Shown here in pieces: positions 1 through 11,540 of a DNA stretch of 64,000 nucleotides. The notes beneath the pieces were generated by a model. The model worked only from the letters and a program-made list of their open reading frames with translations. It searched no databases and was not told where the DNA came from. Numbering within the stretch: the stretch's first letter is position 1; each line of letters begins with the position of its first letter. The DNA is from Paulinella micropora (taxonomy: Eukaryota > Cercozoa > Imbricatea > Euglyphida). The stretch lies in contig BJOX01000298.1 in the NCBI GenBank assembly GCA_009731375.1, positions 287,824 through 351,823 on the forward strand. Reading direction: 5' to 3'. The position numbers were made by a program, and so were the translations under genes.

Positions 1-2
1 GG

Positions 3-38
<36 letters not shown>

Positions 39-104
39 CCCCCCCCCCCCCCCCCCTCCCCCCCCCCCCCCTCTCTATTATATATATATCGCGCGCGCGC
101 AGTG
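1..104. repeat. poly-C and AT/GC dinucleotide repeat
   Basis: The contig opens with a C run interrupted by two T, then a short CT stretch, an (AT)n stretch and a (CG)n stretch ending near 100. This is low-complexity DNA. Similar C runs beside N gaps occur at 2889-2996 and 55690-55836, so part of it may be an assembly edge artefact. Confidence 0.8.
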
Positions 105-227
105 TGGATTGCCATGCAGCCGCTCAGGCGCGTGTCACTTAGTCTAGTAGCTCCTTGTTGCAGCCATATTGCAGCCGGTGCGGCGCCTGGGAACTGCCAG
201 AACGCTGTGCTGCGCTGTGCTGGGCAG

Positions 228-355
228 GGAGCACAACATCAACGGGCGCAATGCTCTTGGCGCTGGACAGAGAAGGGCTGAAGGAACTGGGAGTCCACAA
301 CCCGCTGCTGCGAGCGAAACTGCTGGCCGAGATCAGAGAACTCGACAAGCCGTGA
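228..355 (+). pseudogene. SAM-domain exon, C-terminal half, frameshifted
   Basis: This stretch encodes the second half of a SAM (sterile alpha motif) protein-interaction domain: an 'EHNING' turn in one frame, then 'LALDREGLKELGV' and 'LLAEIREL' in the next frame, with a TGA at 353-355. The two halves are out of register by one base near 250-251, where the genomic run reads 'cgcaatg'. A plausible splice acceptor (cag at 225-227) precedes the first half, so this would be a terminal host exon. The N-terminal half of the domain is not visible upstream. The extra base may be a sequencing error or a true lesion. SAM domains mediate protein oligomerisation; no parent gene can be named. Confidence 0.5.
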
Positions 356-394
356 GGACAGCCACTGCGACATGGCACTAGACACGCGGACTGC

Positions 395-485
395 GCATGT
401 GTGTGCGTGTGTGTGTATGTGTGTGTGAGAGAAAGATAGAAAGAAAGAAAGAAAGAAAGAAAGAAAAAGGGAGAGAGAGAGAGTG
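395..485. repeat. GT, GAAA and GA microsatellites
   Basis: Consecutive (GT)n, (GAAA)n and (GA)n tracts. They follow the SAM exon directly and would lie in its 3' untranslated region. Confidence 0.85.
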
Positions 486-1223
486 AGGGGGGTCGGACTG
501 GCGCATGGCAGCTCATTTGGTCTGCCGTCAGTTCCACGTTTACATGCACAACAGAATTTGTTCGACTAAAAAAAAAGTTGACTACTGTGAGATAGTGTCA
601 GTATGGACGGTGCGTTTGTGCTTCTTAGCAGTTGTTGCTTGTTGCATTGCGTTCAGTTTGATAATTTAGCTGAGTCCGGTACGTCGCGGTCCATCGTACT
701 AGAGTTAGAGTTGGATAATAACACTGGGTAAAATGAGACTCTCAGCCTGTAGTCAGGTGAGTGTTCAATCAAGTTTCCAACTTCAAAACGCTTGATCAGA
801 AACCTTGTGCTAAGGGATTCGACTATCTTGGAAAATTTCTATTGATGCCACCGAAATTGGAATTTCTTTTTTCTTTTTGTTTGCACTTCATTTTTATTAA
901 TTATAGTAAGTCTGAGGTGACTCTCAAGTTCCGGCCAGAGAAGGACTGCCCTTAGCAAGTGGTAGTACCACAGAGGTGTTGTTTGCCGGTTTATTCGTCT
1001 CCCAGGCGTCTTCGGTCAACTCACTTGCCAGCTCCAAACTTTACTTTAATACAGAACCCTTTACAGAGAACTGAATCCCGCCAAAACGTTGCCAGTGTAT
1101 GGGCTCCTGAGTCTTCACTTCGGAACAGAGAGCTACAATACTCACTTTGAACCACGCAGTGTAAGTTGGCATTGGTGCCACCAATACCACCCCAGACTAG
1201 TAATTCACACTTAGCTAGTGTCA

Positions 1224-1225
<2 letters not shown>
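486..1225. other. host DNA without recognised gene
   Basis: Unique-looking sequence of mixed composition. I see only short open frames without domain similarity and no RNA gene. Confidence 0.5.

Positions 1226-1280
<55 letters not shown>
1226..1280. repeat. (TC)n microsatellite
   Basis: About 55 bp of TC dinucleotides with one TTTC interruption. Confidence 0.9.
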
Positions 1281-1482
1281 ATATGTGATTTCAACATAGG
1301 GAAACTTTCAAATCCTTAGTGAGGGGTTTGACTTTTTTAAATTTATTATTTACGTATCATCTGACTCTGAGGATTCCTCATATCATACTATTTCTTGAAA
1401 TATTTCACTATGGTGAGCATATGCTTTATCTTTAATAGTTTTTGAGAAATCTGTAATTGAAGTTGTGAAAAAAACACCATTA

Positions 1483-1769
1483 TTACTGGGTACATTCAAG
1501 TGTCAAACTCAGCCATAGAATTTGTGTTAAGGGGCAGATTTCAGATTAGCGGCCAGATTTTAGATTAGTAGTCAGAATTCAAATTAGTTAAATTTAACTG
1601 CTATATCCGTCCGCAAAATCTGCATAATTTTTGCGAAATATTACAGCCTGTTAAATTGAACTAATTTGAATTCTGACTACTAATCTCAGACATCTGGCCG
1701 CTAATCTGAAATCTGCCCCTTAACACAAATTCGCTGGCTTAGTTTGACACCGTTGAATGTACCCAGTAA
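1483..1769. mobile_element. MITE-like palindromic element with TA target duplication
   Basis: Two arms, about 1483-1598 and 1650-1769, are inverted copies of each other at roughly 90% identity, separated by a 51 bp spacer. Termini read TTACTGGG... and ...CCCAGTAA. A TA dinucleotide flanks each side (1481-1482 and 1770-1771), the target duplication expected of Tc1/mariner-type insertions. There is no coding capacity, so it would depend on a transposase supplied elsewhere. The element could fold into a hairpin of nearly 290 bases. Confidence 0.8.
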
Positions 1770-1771
1770 TA

Positions 1772-2888
1772 CGTGTGGAAAAAATTTCGGAAAAAGACAG
1801 GTCGGGCCGTAATTTTTTTGCTGATTCAATGGTCAATGTGGTAAAAAAATAATTTGCAACCGCGATTTGTGAGTTTGTATACAACTCTTCAAGTGTGCAG
1901 ATACAACAAATTCTTAATTAATAAGAACACTATGGCTGCATTGAGTAACTGACTCTATGAGAGCAGGACGGTGAAATACCAGTCACGTAGTAAATATCAG
2001 AACGGTCAACTTCGTTTATTTACGCCGTAATTTCGAACTCGTTTACAGGCTTGGGTTGCAACTTACGATCGGTGGTGAAACGTAGATTGTGAGTCTCCAG
2101 TTCTCAAACGGATAGCCTGAGTGTCGTCTGTCTTCAAGTCACACTTAAAAGTCACATCAAACGGATAGGGTCGGGGCCGGTTGTTGGACTGAGTCCAAAT
2201 TCCTTTGAGTTGGCGAGGCAAAACTTGACTCGAATGGCACTGGGAAAGGAAAGATGCAGTCAAATCAGATTGTGTTTTTCCCGTTCTTGTCCGCAACTTT
2301 GCCGTCACATGCGTGTTTCACTGGAAATCGAGGAAAAAGGTAATGCGATGGAAAAAAAGCAATACTACCGTTAATCTTTTATAAAAAGATCTTTGACTTA
2401 ATCGTTTGAAATCATTTCTGAACGGAATCGAAAACTAGTTAGTGAAGTCGAAACGTCGTGCAGAGGAGAATCTAACTAAAGAACCAGTCAAAAAGAGTGA
2501 ATTGTCGACTCAGTAGAGGTTTTGGCCGGTCGTTAAATAAGGTGCTCAGTCTGATAGATTATGATTAACTTTTTACTTTAGCAAATTCCGACTCCTTTTT
2601 TACCTATGTAGTATCAACTTTATTCTTCCCACTGGCTGTACTACTTATCCTTCCAATTTAACCTACCTACCACTGGAGTGCTCAGTCACCGCGCTGTCTG
2701 CCGCTTGCCGTACTGGCTGCTGAGTCGCAGTCACGAGCGATGCTGAGGCGCGCTCTGTCACCTCTGCCCTCTCCCTGCTGCGGCTCTGTGGGACGAGTCA
2801 CTCAGTGGAGAGGGCAGTCTGCCGCGCTGGCCGCGAGCCAATGCAGTGCGGGGCAGCCAGTGCGGCGTCGGCGCAGTAAACACGCTGC
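1772..2888. other. host DNA without recognised gene
   Basis: Mixed-composition sequence that becomes GC-rich from about 2690. I see no supported exon, RNA gene or mobile element. Confidence 0.4.
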
Positions 2889-2945
<57 letters not shown>

Positions 2946-2996
2946 NNNNNNNNNNNNNNNNNNNNNNNNNNNCCCCCCCCCCCCCCCCCCCCCCCT
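2889..2996. repeat. poly-C tract with embedded gap
   Basis: Uninterrupted C on both sides of a 27-base N run at 2946-2972. Open frames of polyproline or polyglycine across it are artefacts of the repeat. Confidence 0.9.
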
Positions 2997-3095
2997 CCAC
3001 CTTGCCGCAACACGTGTGCCGCACCAGAGGCGGCGTGACGCACATGTGACACTAGCCATGTGACACTAGTCTGATAAGCCAACCTCTTCAAGCGC

Positions 3096-3345
3096 GATGA
3101 TGAGGAGGATGATGATGATGGTGATGACGATGATGATGATGATGGTGATGGTGATGATGGTGATGATGGTGATGATGGTGATGATGGTGATGATGATGAT
3201 GATGATGGTGATGAGGATGATGCTGATGATGATGATGCTGATGATGATGATGGTGATGATGATGATGGTGATGATGCTGATGGTGATGATGATGATGCTG
3301 ATGATAAGGGTGATGATGATGAGGAGGAGGATGAGGATGAATGGA
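3096..3345. repeat. (GAT)n trinucleotide repeat
   Basis: About 250 bp of GAT/GGT/GAG triplets. All apparent proteins here (runs of Met/Val, His or Ile) are repeat translations. Confidence 0.95.
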
Positions 3346-3481
3346 CGGTTCAAGATGGCGGCGGGGCAGGCGGCGTGACACTGTTGACACTAAATACGCC
3401 ACCGCTTCAAGCCACACTGGCCAGTGTTCAATCATGATTTAATAGTATGACATGTCTGTGCGACTGGCCTTGAGAAATGTG

Positions 3482-3483
3482 AC

Positions 3484-3524
<41 letters not shown>

Positions 3525-4114
3525 TGTTTAATCTATGGGCGTGGCTTAGCTTGAAAAGCCATGGCCTCCTATACTACCCCCGGACAAGAACTTTCAGCAC
3601 CGGCCAAGCTGCACACCAACCACTGTCTCGCTGTGGTTGGTGTCTGTGCCCAGTTCAAGCCGAAAGGTAGCCGAGCCCTTTTGAACTATACGGGACAACA
3701 CTAGAACACTCCCCAGGAGCGTGTGCCCTAAGGAGATGATGCCATGAGCAAGTCGAGGTTTCAGGAGTTCACGCTCGTTGTGAGTTACCTTCTACAACCC
3801 CGACTTCATCAACCCTTTGCATCACGCCCCGACTTCATCAGCCATGGTCAGGAGTTGGTTGCCTGTTTAGCCCTTGCGCTGCGCGCGATTAACGGCGGAC
3901 ACAAAATCGTCATTGTAGGAGATAGTTAGATCTGAACCCCAGGCTGAGTTGCCAGTGGCAGAGACCGTCTCCAGGATAGATAGATAGATAGATAGATAGA
4001 TAGGTAGATAGATAGATAGATAGATAGATAGAGTGTTTCATCATGATTTAATAGTATGACATGTCTGTGAGACTGGCCTTGAGGAATGCGCTAGGTAGAT
4101 AGATAGATAGATAA

Positions 4115-4148
<34 letters not shown>

Positions 4149-4215
4149 GGATAGATAGATGGATAGATAGATCGATAGATAGATAGATAGATCGATAGAT
4201 AGATCGATAGATAGA

Positions 4216-4289
<74 letters not shown>
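3482..4289. repeat. GATA microsatellites with a repeated 60 bp flank
   Basis: GATA arrays lie at 3482-3525, 3977-4030 and 4093-4289. The segment before the first array (about 3422-3480) and the one between the second and third (about 4031-4092) are near copies of each other, carrying 'catgatttaatagtatgaca'. The array and its flank have therefore been duplicated together. The intervening 3526-3976 shows no gene. Confidence 0.85.
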
Positions 4290-4292
<3 letters not shown>

Positions 4293-4588
4293 GAGATATC
4301 GACTAATGTCAGAAAAAAGGAGCTTCTGATTTCGTCAACCAAGGAAGTCTGTAAAGTATTGACCCGATGCCCAGCTAAGCCGTGATGTTTGCACGGAAGG
4401 GACTGATACAGGCGATACCAAAGCTCCCTAGTACCAGGCGGGGCCAGGGCTCGTTCCATAAAGCGCCCCTTGCAGAACGAGCTCCCACCTCCATTACAGA
4501 GGGCCCAGTAAGCAGATGGAGTTTCGAGACTGTTCGACAGTCTAGTATAAACCGACAGAGCACTGTGGGTTTTATTCCGGGCTCAACA
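4290..4588. repeat. about 300 bp direct repeat, copy 1
   Basis: This segment recurs almost unchanged at 5035-5336, including its junction with GATA repeats. Between the copies lie unique bases 4589-4673 and a 361-base gap. There is no coding evidence. Confidence 0.9.
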
Positions 4589-4673
4589 AGCGAGAAAGGG
4601 CACCCTGAGGGAACAGGATTGTGCTTCCCGTCGCTATTTCGGCATGTGACTCATAGGCGTATGGCTAGGCACA

Positions 4674-5034
4674 NNNNNNNNNNNNNNNNNNNNNNNNNNN
4701 NNNNNNNNNNNNNNNNNNNNNNNNNNNNNNNNNNNNNNNNNNNNNNNNNNNNNNNNNNNNNNNNNNNNNNNNNNNNNNNNNNNNNNNNNNNNNNNNNNNN
4801 NNNNNNNNNNNNNNNNNNNNNNNNNNNNNNNNNNNNNNNNNNNNNNNNNNNNNNNNNNNNNNNNNNNNNNNNNNNNNNNNNNNNNNNNNNNNNNNNNNNN
4901 NNNNNNNNNNNNNNNNNNNNNNNNNNNNNNNNNNNNNNNNNNNNNNNNNNNNNNNNNNNNNNNNNNNNNNNNNNNNNNNNNNNNNNNNNNNNNNNNNNNN
5001 NNNNNNNNNNNNNNNNNNNNNNNNNNNNNNNNNN
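4674..5034. other. assembly gap
   Basis: A run of 361 N. It sits inside the duplicated region, so the true number of repeat copies here is unknown. Confidence 1.
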
Positions 5035-5335
5035 GATGAGATATCGACTAATGCCAGAAAAAAGGAGCTTCTGATTTCGTCAACCAAGGAAGTCTGTGGG
5101 TAAAGTATTAACCCGATGCCCAGCTAAGCCGTGATGTTTGCACGGAAGGGACTGATACAGGCGATACCAAAGCTCCCTAGTACCAGGCGGGGCCAGGGCT
5201 CGTTCCATAAGCGCCCCTTGCAGAACGAGCTCCCACCTCCATTACAGAGGGCCCAGTAAGCAGATGGAGTTTCGAGACTGTTCGACAGTCTAGTATAAAC
5301 CGACAGAGCACTGTGGGTTTTATTCCGGGCTCAAC

Positions 5336-5336
<1 letters not shown>
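5035..5336. repeat. about 300 bp direct repeat, copy 2
   Basis: Second copy of 4290-4588, differing by a few substitutions and short indels. Confidence 0.9.
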
Positions 5337-5380
<44 letters not shown>

Positions 5381-5414
5381 TATATATAGGTAGGTAGGTA
5401 GGTAGTTAGGTCGG

Positions 5415-5461
<47 letters not shown>

Positions 5462-5512
5462 CAGCAAGCCTGAGGCTGAGGCGGCTGGCGTCACAACAGA
5501 CATCAAAATAGA

Positions 5513-5544
<32 letters not shown>

Positions 5545-5604
5545 TGGATAGATAGATAGATAGATAGATAGATGGATAGATAGATAGATAGATAGATAGA
5601 TAGG

Positions 5605-5647
<43 letters not shown>

Positions 5648-5706
5648 GTAGCAGCAAGCCTGAGGCAGAGGCGGCTGGCGTCACAACAGACATCAAAATA
5701 GATAGA

Positions 5707-5795
<89 letters not shown>

Positions 5796-5812
5796 GGATA
5801 GATGGATAGATG

Positions 5813-5845
<33 letters not shown>

Positions 5846-5919
5846 GTAGATAGATAGGTAGATAGATATGTAGCAGCAAGCCTGAGGCGGAGGCGGCTGG
5901 CGTCACAACAGACATCAAA

Positions 5920-5983
<64 letters not shown>

Positions 5984-5993
5984 GAGACAGATG

Positions 5994-6027
<34 letters not shown>

Positions 6028-6114
6028 CGTCACAACAGGCCCGCCACTCAGCAGCGCAGCCGACACAGACATCAAGATAGATAGATAAATAGATAGATAG
6101 ATAGATAGATAGAT

Positions 6115-6168
<54 letters not shown>

Positions 6169-6182
6169 GGATAGATAGATAA

Positions 6183-6230
<48 letters not shown>

Positions 6231-6545
6231 CTGCAGCTCAGTTCAGGTGGTCCGAGGCAGCCCGACACGGCTCTTAGATAGGTAGGTAGATAGGTAGGTA
6301 GATAGGTAGATAGGTAGGTAGGTAGATAGATAGATAGGTATAGATAGATAGGTAGATAGATAGATAGATAGATAGATGGATAGATAGATAGATAGATAGC
6401 TAGCTGCAGCTCAGTTTACATTGAGGTGGTCCGAGGCAGCCCCACGCCGCCCTTAGATAGGTAGGTAGATAGGTAGAGGGATAGATAGGTAGATAGATAG
6501 GTAGATAGGTTTATAGGTAGGTAGGTAGGTAGGTAGGTAGGTAGG

Positions 6546-6580
<35 letters not shown>

Positions 6581-6680
6581 CCCGACGCCGCTCTTAGATA
6601 GGTAGATAAGGAGGTACGGAGGTAGGGAGGGAGGGAGGGAGGTAGGTAATGGATAGATAGATAGATAGATAGATAGATAG

Positions 6681-6725
<45 letters not shown>

Positions 6726-7317
6726 GGATAGATATATAGATATATAGATAGATAGATAGATAGCCACAGTGGTTGGTTGGTTGGTTGGTTGATTGGTTGA
6801 TTGGTTGATCGGTTGATTGGTTGATTGGTTGATTGGTTGATTGGTTGGTTGGTTGGTTGGTTGGTTGGTTGATTGGTTGATGGTTGATTGGTTGATTGGT
6901 TGATTGGTTGATTGGTTGATTGGTTGATTGGTTGATTGGTTGATTGGTTGATTGGTTGAGAGATGGGTAGATATAATACAGATATGATACACGATAGAGA
7001 TAGCCCACAGTGCTTGATTGATTGCTTGGCTGATTGGTTGATTGAGGATTGGATAGATAGATAGATAGATATATAGATAGATAGATAGATGTGCATACTA
7101 AATGTGTTGAGTTGGCAGCTGGGACAAAGCTGTCACGTACTAGCAGAGATAAGATAGATACATAGATATCTTATATAGATAGATAGATAGATAGATAGAC
7201 AGACAGATAGACAGACAGATAGATAGATAGATAGATAGATAGATATGTTCAGTGCTCTGTAGTCAACGCACTACACTCATGCTCCAGGTAGATAGATAAA
7301 TAGATAGATAGAAAGAT

Positions 7318-7352
<35 letters not shown>
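5337..7352. repeat. long GATA/GGTA/GGTT microsatellite field
   Basis: Mostly GATA, with GGTA (around 6275-6550) and GGTT/GATT (6770-6960) blocks. A roughly 50 bp unit containing 'gaggcggctggcgtcacaac' recurs at about 5461, 5651 and 5873, with a variant near 6026, always next to GATA arrays. This makes a higher-order repeat. Apparent 'LSIYLSIY' proteins are translations of the repeat. Confidence 0.95.
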
Positions 7353-7353
<1 letters not shown>

Positions 7354-7494
7354 CTGTCTTTGTTTGCTGTGTGAGTGTAGTGTGAAGCTTGCTTTGTCTG
7401 CTAGCCATGTATCATATCTTTATCTGCCAGTCATGTATCATACTGGTTGTTTGCTTCCTCTGCCAGCCATGTCGCCGCACGCCTCGAACATCAC

Positions 7495-7845
7495 AGCACA
7501 GCACAGCACAGCAAATCACATCACATAACATGACATGACATGACATGACATCACATAACATGACATGACATGACATAACATGACATAACATAACATAACA
7601 TAACATAACATGACATGACATAACATGACATGACATAACATAACATAACATGACATAACATAACATCACATAAGATAACATACCATAACATAACATAACA
7701 TAACATAACATAACATAACATGACATAACATAACATAACATAATATAACATGACATGACATGACATAACATAACATAACATGACATAACATGACATAACA
7801 TAACATAACATACATGACATAACATAACTTAACATAACATAACAT
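7495..7845. repeat. (ATAAC/ATGAC)n pentanucleotide repeat
   Basis: About 350 bp of 5-mer repeats, preceded by a short GCACA tract. Confidence 0.95.
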
Positions 7846-8116
7846 AACCTACCCTACCCTAACCTAAGCTAAGATGAGCTACAGGCAGGTGGTCGGCCTA
7901 ACCCTACCCTAACCTAAGCTGACATGAGCTACAGGCACGTGGTCGCACGCCTAACCCTACCCTAACCTAAGCTGACATGAGCTACAGGCACGTGGTCGCA
8001 CGCCTAACCCCGCCCTAACCTAAGCTAACATGAGCTACAGGCACGTGGTCGCACGCCTAACCCTACCCTAACCTAAGCTGACATGAGCTACAGGCACGTG
8101 GTCGCACGCCTAACCC

Positions 8117-8120
<4 letters not shown>
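7846..8120. repeat. about 50 bp minisatellite
   Basis: Five tandem units, each containing 'cctaaccctaccctaac' followed by a segment with 'gagctacaggcacgtggtcg'. The CCCTA-like part resembles telomeric sequence but is not an uninterrupted telomere repeat. Confidence 0.9.
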
Positions 8121-8150
<30 letters not shown>

Positions 8151-8286
8151 CAATTCAAAACAACATACATACATACATACATACATACATACAATTCAAT
8201 ACAACATACATACATACATACATACATACATACATGCATACATACATGCATACATACATGCATACATACATGCATGCATGAGAGGG

Positions 8287-8328
<42 letters not shown>

Positions 8329-8376
8329 ATAAGGAGCGAGCGAGCGAGCGAGAGAGAGAGAGATAGAGAGATAGAG

Positions 8377-8412
<36 letters not shown>

Positions 8413-8488
8413 GGATATATATATATAGATGATAGATAGATAGATAGATAGATAGATGGATATATATATATAGATGATAGACAGATAG

Positions 8489-8522
<34 letters not shown>

Positions 8523-8524
8523 AG
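8118..8524. repeat. ACAT, GATA and GA microsatellites
   Basis: (ACAT)n at 8118-8280 is followed by GATA and GA arrays to 8524, including a twice-repeated ATAT-containing unit. Confidence 0.95.
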
Positions 8525-8681
8525 GCAGACTATCATGAACACTAGACTACATTCCGCGCATGACTAGGCGTGTGCATCTTCACATCAACAGGGCTATCAC
8601 TAGCCACAGCACTCAGCAAGCTATACTGCTTGATCATTGCTATCACTAGCCACAGCACTCAGCAGGCTATACTGATTGAAG

Positions 8682-9165
8682 ATAGGTAAGGTAGGTAAGG
8701 TAGGTAAGGTAGGTAAGGTAGGTAAGGTAGGTAAGATAGGTAAGGTAGGTAAGGTAGGTAAGGTAGGTAAGGTAGGTAAGATAGGTAAGGTAGGTAAGGT
8801 AGGGAAGATAGGTAAGGTAGGTAAGGTAGATAAGATAGGTAAGATAGATAAGATATAGGTAAGATGGATAAGGTAGGTAAGATAGGTAAGATAGGTAAGA
8901 TAGGTAAGATAGGTAAGGTAGGTAAGATAGGTAAGATAGGTAAGATAGGTAAGGTAGGTAAGGTAGGTAAGATACGTAAGGTAGGTAAGATAGGTAAGAT
9001 AGGTAAGGTAGGCAAGATAGGTAAGATAGGTAAGATAGGTAAGATAGGTAAGATAGGTAAGATAGGTAAGGTAGGTAAGGTAGGTAGATAGGTAAGATAG
9101 GTAAGATAGGTAAGATAGATAAGATAGGGTTAGATAGGTAATATACATAAGGTAAATAAGATAGA
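8682..9165. repeat. (GGTAA/GATAG)n pentanucleotide repeat
   Basis: About 480 bp of GTAAG/GTAGG-type 5-mers. Upstream (about 8591-8680) a 47 bp unique unit occurs twice in tandem. Confidence 0.95.
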
Positions 9166-9237
9166 TGAATTATGAGAGGTACTTGTCTGCAGCGGACTGT
9201 GTGCCCGCCCCCTTATTATCTACTGAGACCAGACAGG

Positions 9238-9672
9238 ACAAGATAAAATAGATAAGATAGATAAGATAGATAAGATAGATAAGATAGATAAGATAGATAA
9301 GATAGATAGTAAGACATACTTGTTGGTGCAGAGACCAGACAGGACAAGGTAAGAGAGATAAGATGGATAAGATACGCAGGATAGATGAGATAGATAAGAT
9401 AGATAAGAAAGATAAGACAGATAAGACAGATAAGACAGATTAGACAGATTAGACAGATAAGACAGATAAGACAGATAAGACAGATAAGACAGATAAGACA
9501 GATAAGACAGATAAGACAGATAAGACAGATAAGACAGATAAGACAGATAAGACAGATAAGACAGATAAGACAGATAAGATAGATGGTACACTTGTTGCTG
9601 CAGAGACCAGACAGGACAAGATAAGAGAGATCAGATAGATAAGATAGATAGGATAGATAAGATAGGTGATAA
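9238..9672. repeat. (AGATA)n and (AGACA)n pentanucleotide repeats
   Basis: Three arrays separated by copies of a roughly 35 bp spacer containing 'cagagaccagacaggaca' (near 9220, 9330 and 9600), which gives a higher-order structure. Confidence 0.95.
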
Positions 9673-9714
9673 GATGTACTTGATGCTGCAGAGAGCAGAC
9701 AGGAGAGACCAACA

Positions 9715-9888
9715 CGCTGCACACACACAGACATGTACTTACATACATACATACATACATACATACACAAGCACACGCAGATACACACGCAAATACACAC
9801 ACACACACACATACACACACGCAAAGAGAAAATAAAATGAGAAAGAGAAAGAAAATGAGAGAGAGCAAGAGAGAGAGAGAGAGAGAGA

Positions 9889-9932
<44 letters not shown>

Positions 9933-9940
9933 GGTGTGTG
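9715..9940. repeat. CA and GA microsatellites
   Basis: (CA)n and (CATA)n to about 9830, then (GA)n to about 9930. Confidence 0.9.
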
Positions 9941-9984
9941 TCTGGTTGGCTGCTTTCGGCCGTTGACGTTCCTTCTCCAGCTGT

Positions 9985-10400
9985 GGACGTACATCACATA
10001 CATAACACATACATAACACATACATAACACATACATAACACATACATAACATTAACGACTTCTCATGCTTTCTAGATACATATCATACATAGCACATACA
10101 TAACATAGATAACGCATACATAACATACATAACATGCACGACTTGTCATGCTTTCTAGATACATATCATACATAGCACATACATAACACATACATAACAC
10201 ATACATGTCACATACATAACATGCACGACTTGTCATGTTTTCTAGATAGATTATTATCACACATAGCACATACATGACATAGATAACACATACATAACAT
10301 ACATAACATATTATTACGACTTCTCATGCTTTCACGATACATATCATACATAGCACATACATCACATAATTCAATGTGGCATATTATAACATGCACAACG
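9985..10400. repeat. ACATA repeats in a higher-order array
   Basis: ACATACATA tracts alternate with a roughly 25 bp spacer containing 'acgacttctcatgctttc' or close variants (near 10050, 10138, 10222 and 10315). Confidence 0.85.
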
Positions 10401-10547
10401 ACTTCTCAATCTATGCTCCCTGGTAGGTAGGTAGGTAGCCATGTAGGTAGGTATGTAGCGTAGTTGTGTGAGTTTGGTGGTCAGTGTGTTAAAGAGGTAG
10501 GCCGCTTGCAGCCTCATAGCTAGATAACACAACTACCCTATCTAGTA

Positions 10548-10815
10548 GTATCAGTACCCTACCTACCTGCCTGCCTACCTACCTGCCTACCTGCCTGCCT
10601 GCCTGTCTGCCTGCCTGTCTGCCTACCTGCCTGCCTACCTACCTGCCTGCCTACCTGCCTGCCTACCTGCCTTACCTGTTGTACACGGCCTACCGCTTGC
10701 AGCCTCCTAGCTAGATAACACAACGACCCTATCTAGTAGTATCAGTACCCTACCTACCTACCTACCTACCTACCTGCCTGCCTGCCTGCCTGCCTACCTA
10801 CCTACCTGCCTACCT
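10548..10815. repeat. (CCTA/CCTG)n tetranucleotide repeats abutting element E1
   Basis: Two CCTG/CCTA arrays flank a repeated unique segment (copies near 10500-10560 and 10695-10755). The second array ends exactly where the E1 capsid homology begins at 10816. It marks the truncation point of E1. Confidence 0.9.
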
Positions 10816-11396
10816 AGCGGTATCATCATGACGACGAACAGCACAAGTGGCACTTTGTAGTATCCTTGAACCGCCCCTCTTAAATCTGCAAGCACACCCG
10901 CATCGGTAATTGCTTTTCTTTCCGCTACGGTTCCAATTTCAACTTTTCCAGCATTACACTTTTGAAGCATACTACCAGAATTACCTGTTTTCTTATCATC
11001 ATCATAAGCACCATGGTTTTCAAGTGCCATAAATTTTTCACATTTAACTTCAGGTTTCCATATCACCTTAGTGTAATTACCCACATGTTGAAGATTACAC
11101 AGATACTGCCCGCTTCGGCTTCGCACTTCAATAGTTTTAATCATAGACAGACAATCCATATAAATACGATTGTAGTGGCCAGCACCTGCAGCAGTAGGAG
11201 TATAAGTAAATCGCAACACCGACCTTGCAAGGTTCAAAGGACGGGTAGGAATTTCAAACGTGCTTTCCATACCACCAGCAGTAGTAAGCGTGACATTTGC
11301 CGACCCTTCACGGCTAGTAAGTTTGTTCAATTCATACTTGCCAGTGAGCAGTTCCTTAGTCTGATGGACTAGTTCTCCTCCATATTGGACAGGCAT
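10816..11396 (-). pseudogene. E1 major capsid protein, N-terminal fragment
   Basis: The first roughly 185 residues (start 'MPVQYGGELV' at 11396) are about three-quarters identical to the 483-residue E2 capsid protein. Homology ends at 10816, where CCTA repeats begin, so about 60% of the protein is lost. A short frameshifted stretch lies just before the break. As the main shell protein it would form capsomers, probably with a double jelly-roll fold. The assignment rests on its place next to the penton, protease and ATPase genes and on family resemblance. Confidence 0.8.
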
Positions 11397-11540
11397 TTTT
11401 TGTTTTGTTTTTGAAGCAGTGTAAATTAACTAATTCACCAGAATATATAATAGTATTAAAAAAATATAAAAAAATCAATTAACTAATTGATTTTTGCTAT
11501 AACACAAAAACTAGTTTTTGTTTATAATTCTAAAATTACC

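Noticed and set aside
3066-3435. Poly-His, poly-Ile and Met/Val-rich frames
   Set aside because: Direct translation of the (GAT)n repeat in different frames.
4091-7096. Long open frames rich in LSIYLS, NQST or similar on the minus strand
   Set aside because: They are translations of GATA, GGTT and related microsatellites. Frames of equal length occur in several phases, and there is no domain content.
7846-8120. Possible telomere (CCCTA-like repeats)
   Set aside because: The units are about 50 bp with unique spacers and only isolated CCCTA motifs, so this is a minisatellite rather than a telomere.
7846-8120. Possible CRISPR array
   Set aside because: The units are contiguous tandem copies with similar spacers, in eukaryotic DNA. 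No cas genes are present.
8621-10052. Long minus-strand frames of LTYLTYL, LSYLSYL or LICLICL type
   Set aside because: Pentanucleotide repeat translations. A 5 bp unit keeps a frame open whenever it lacks stops.
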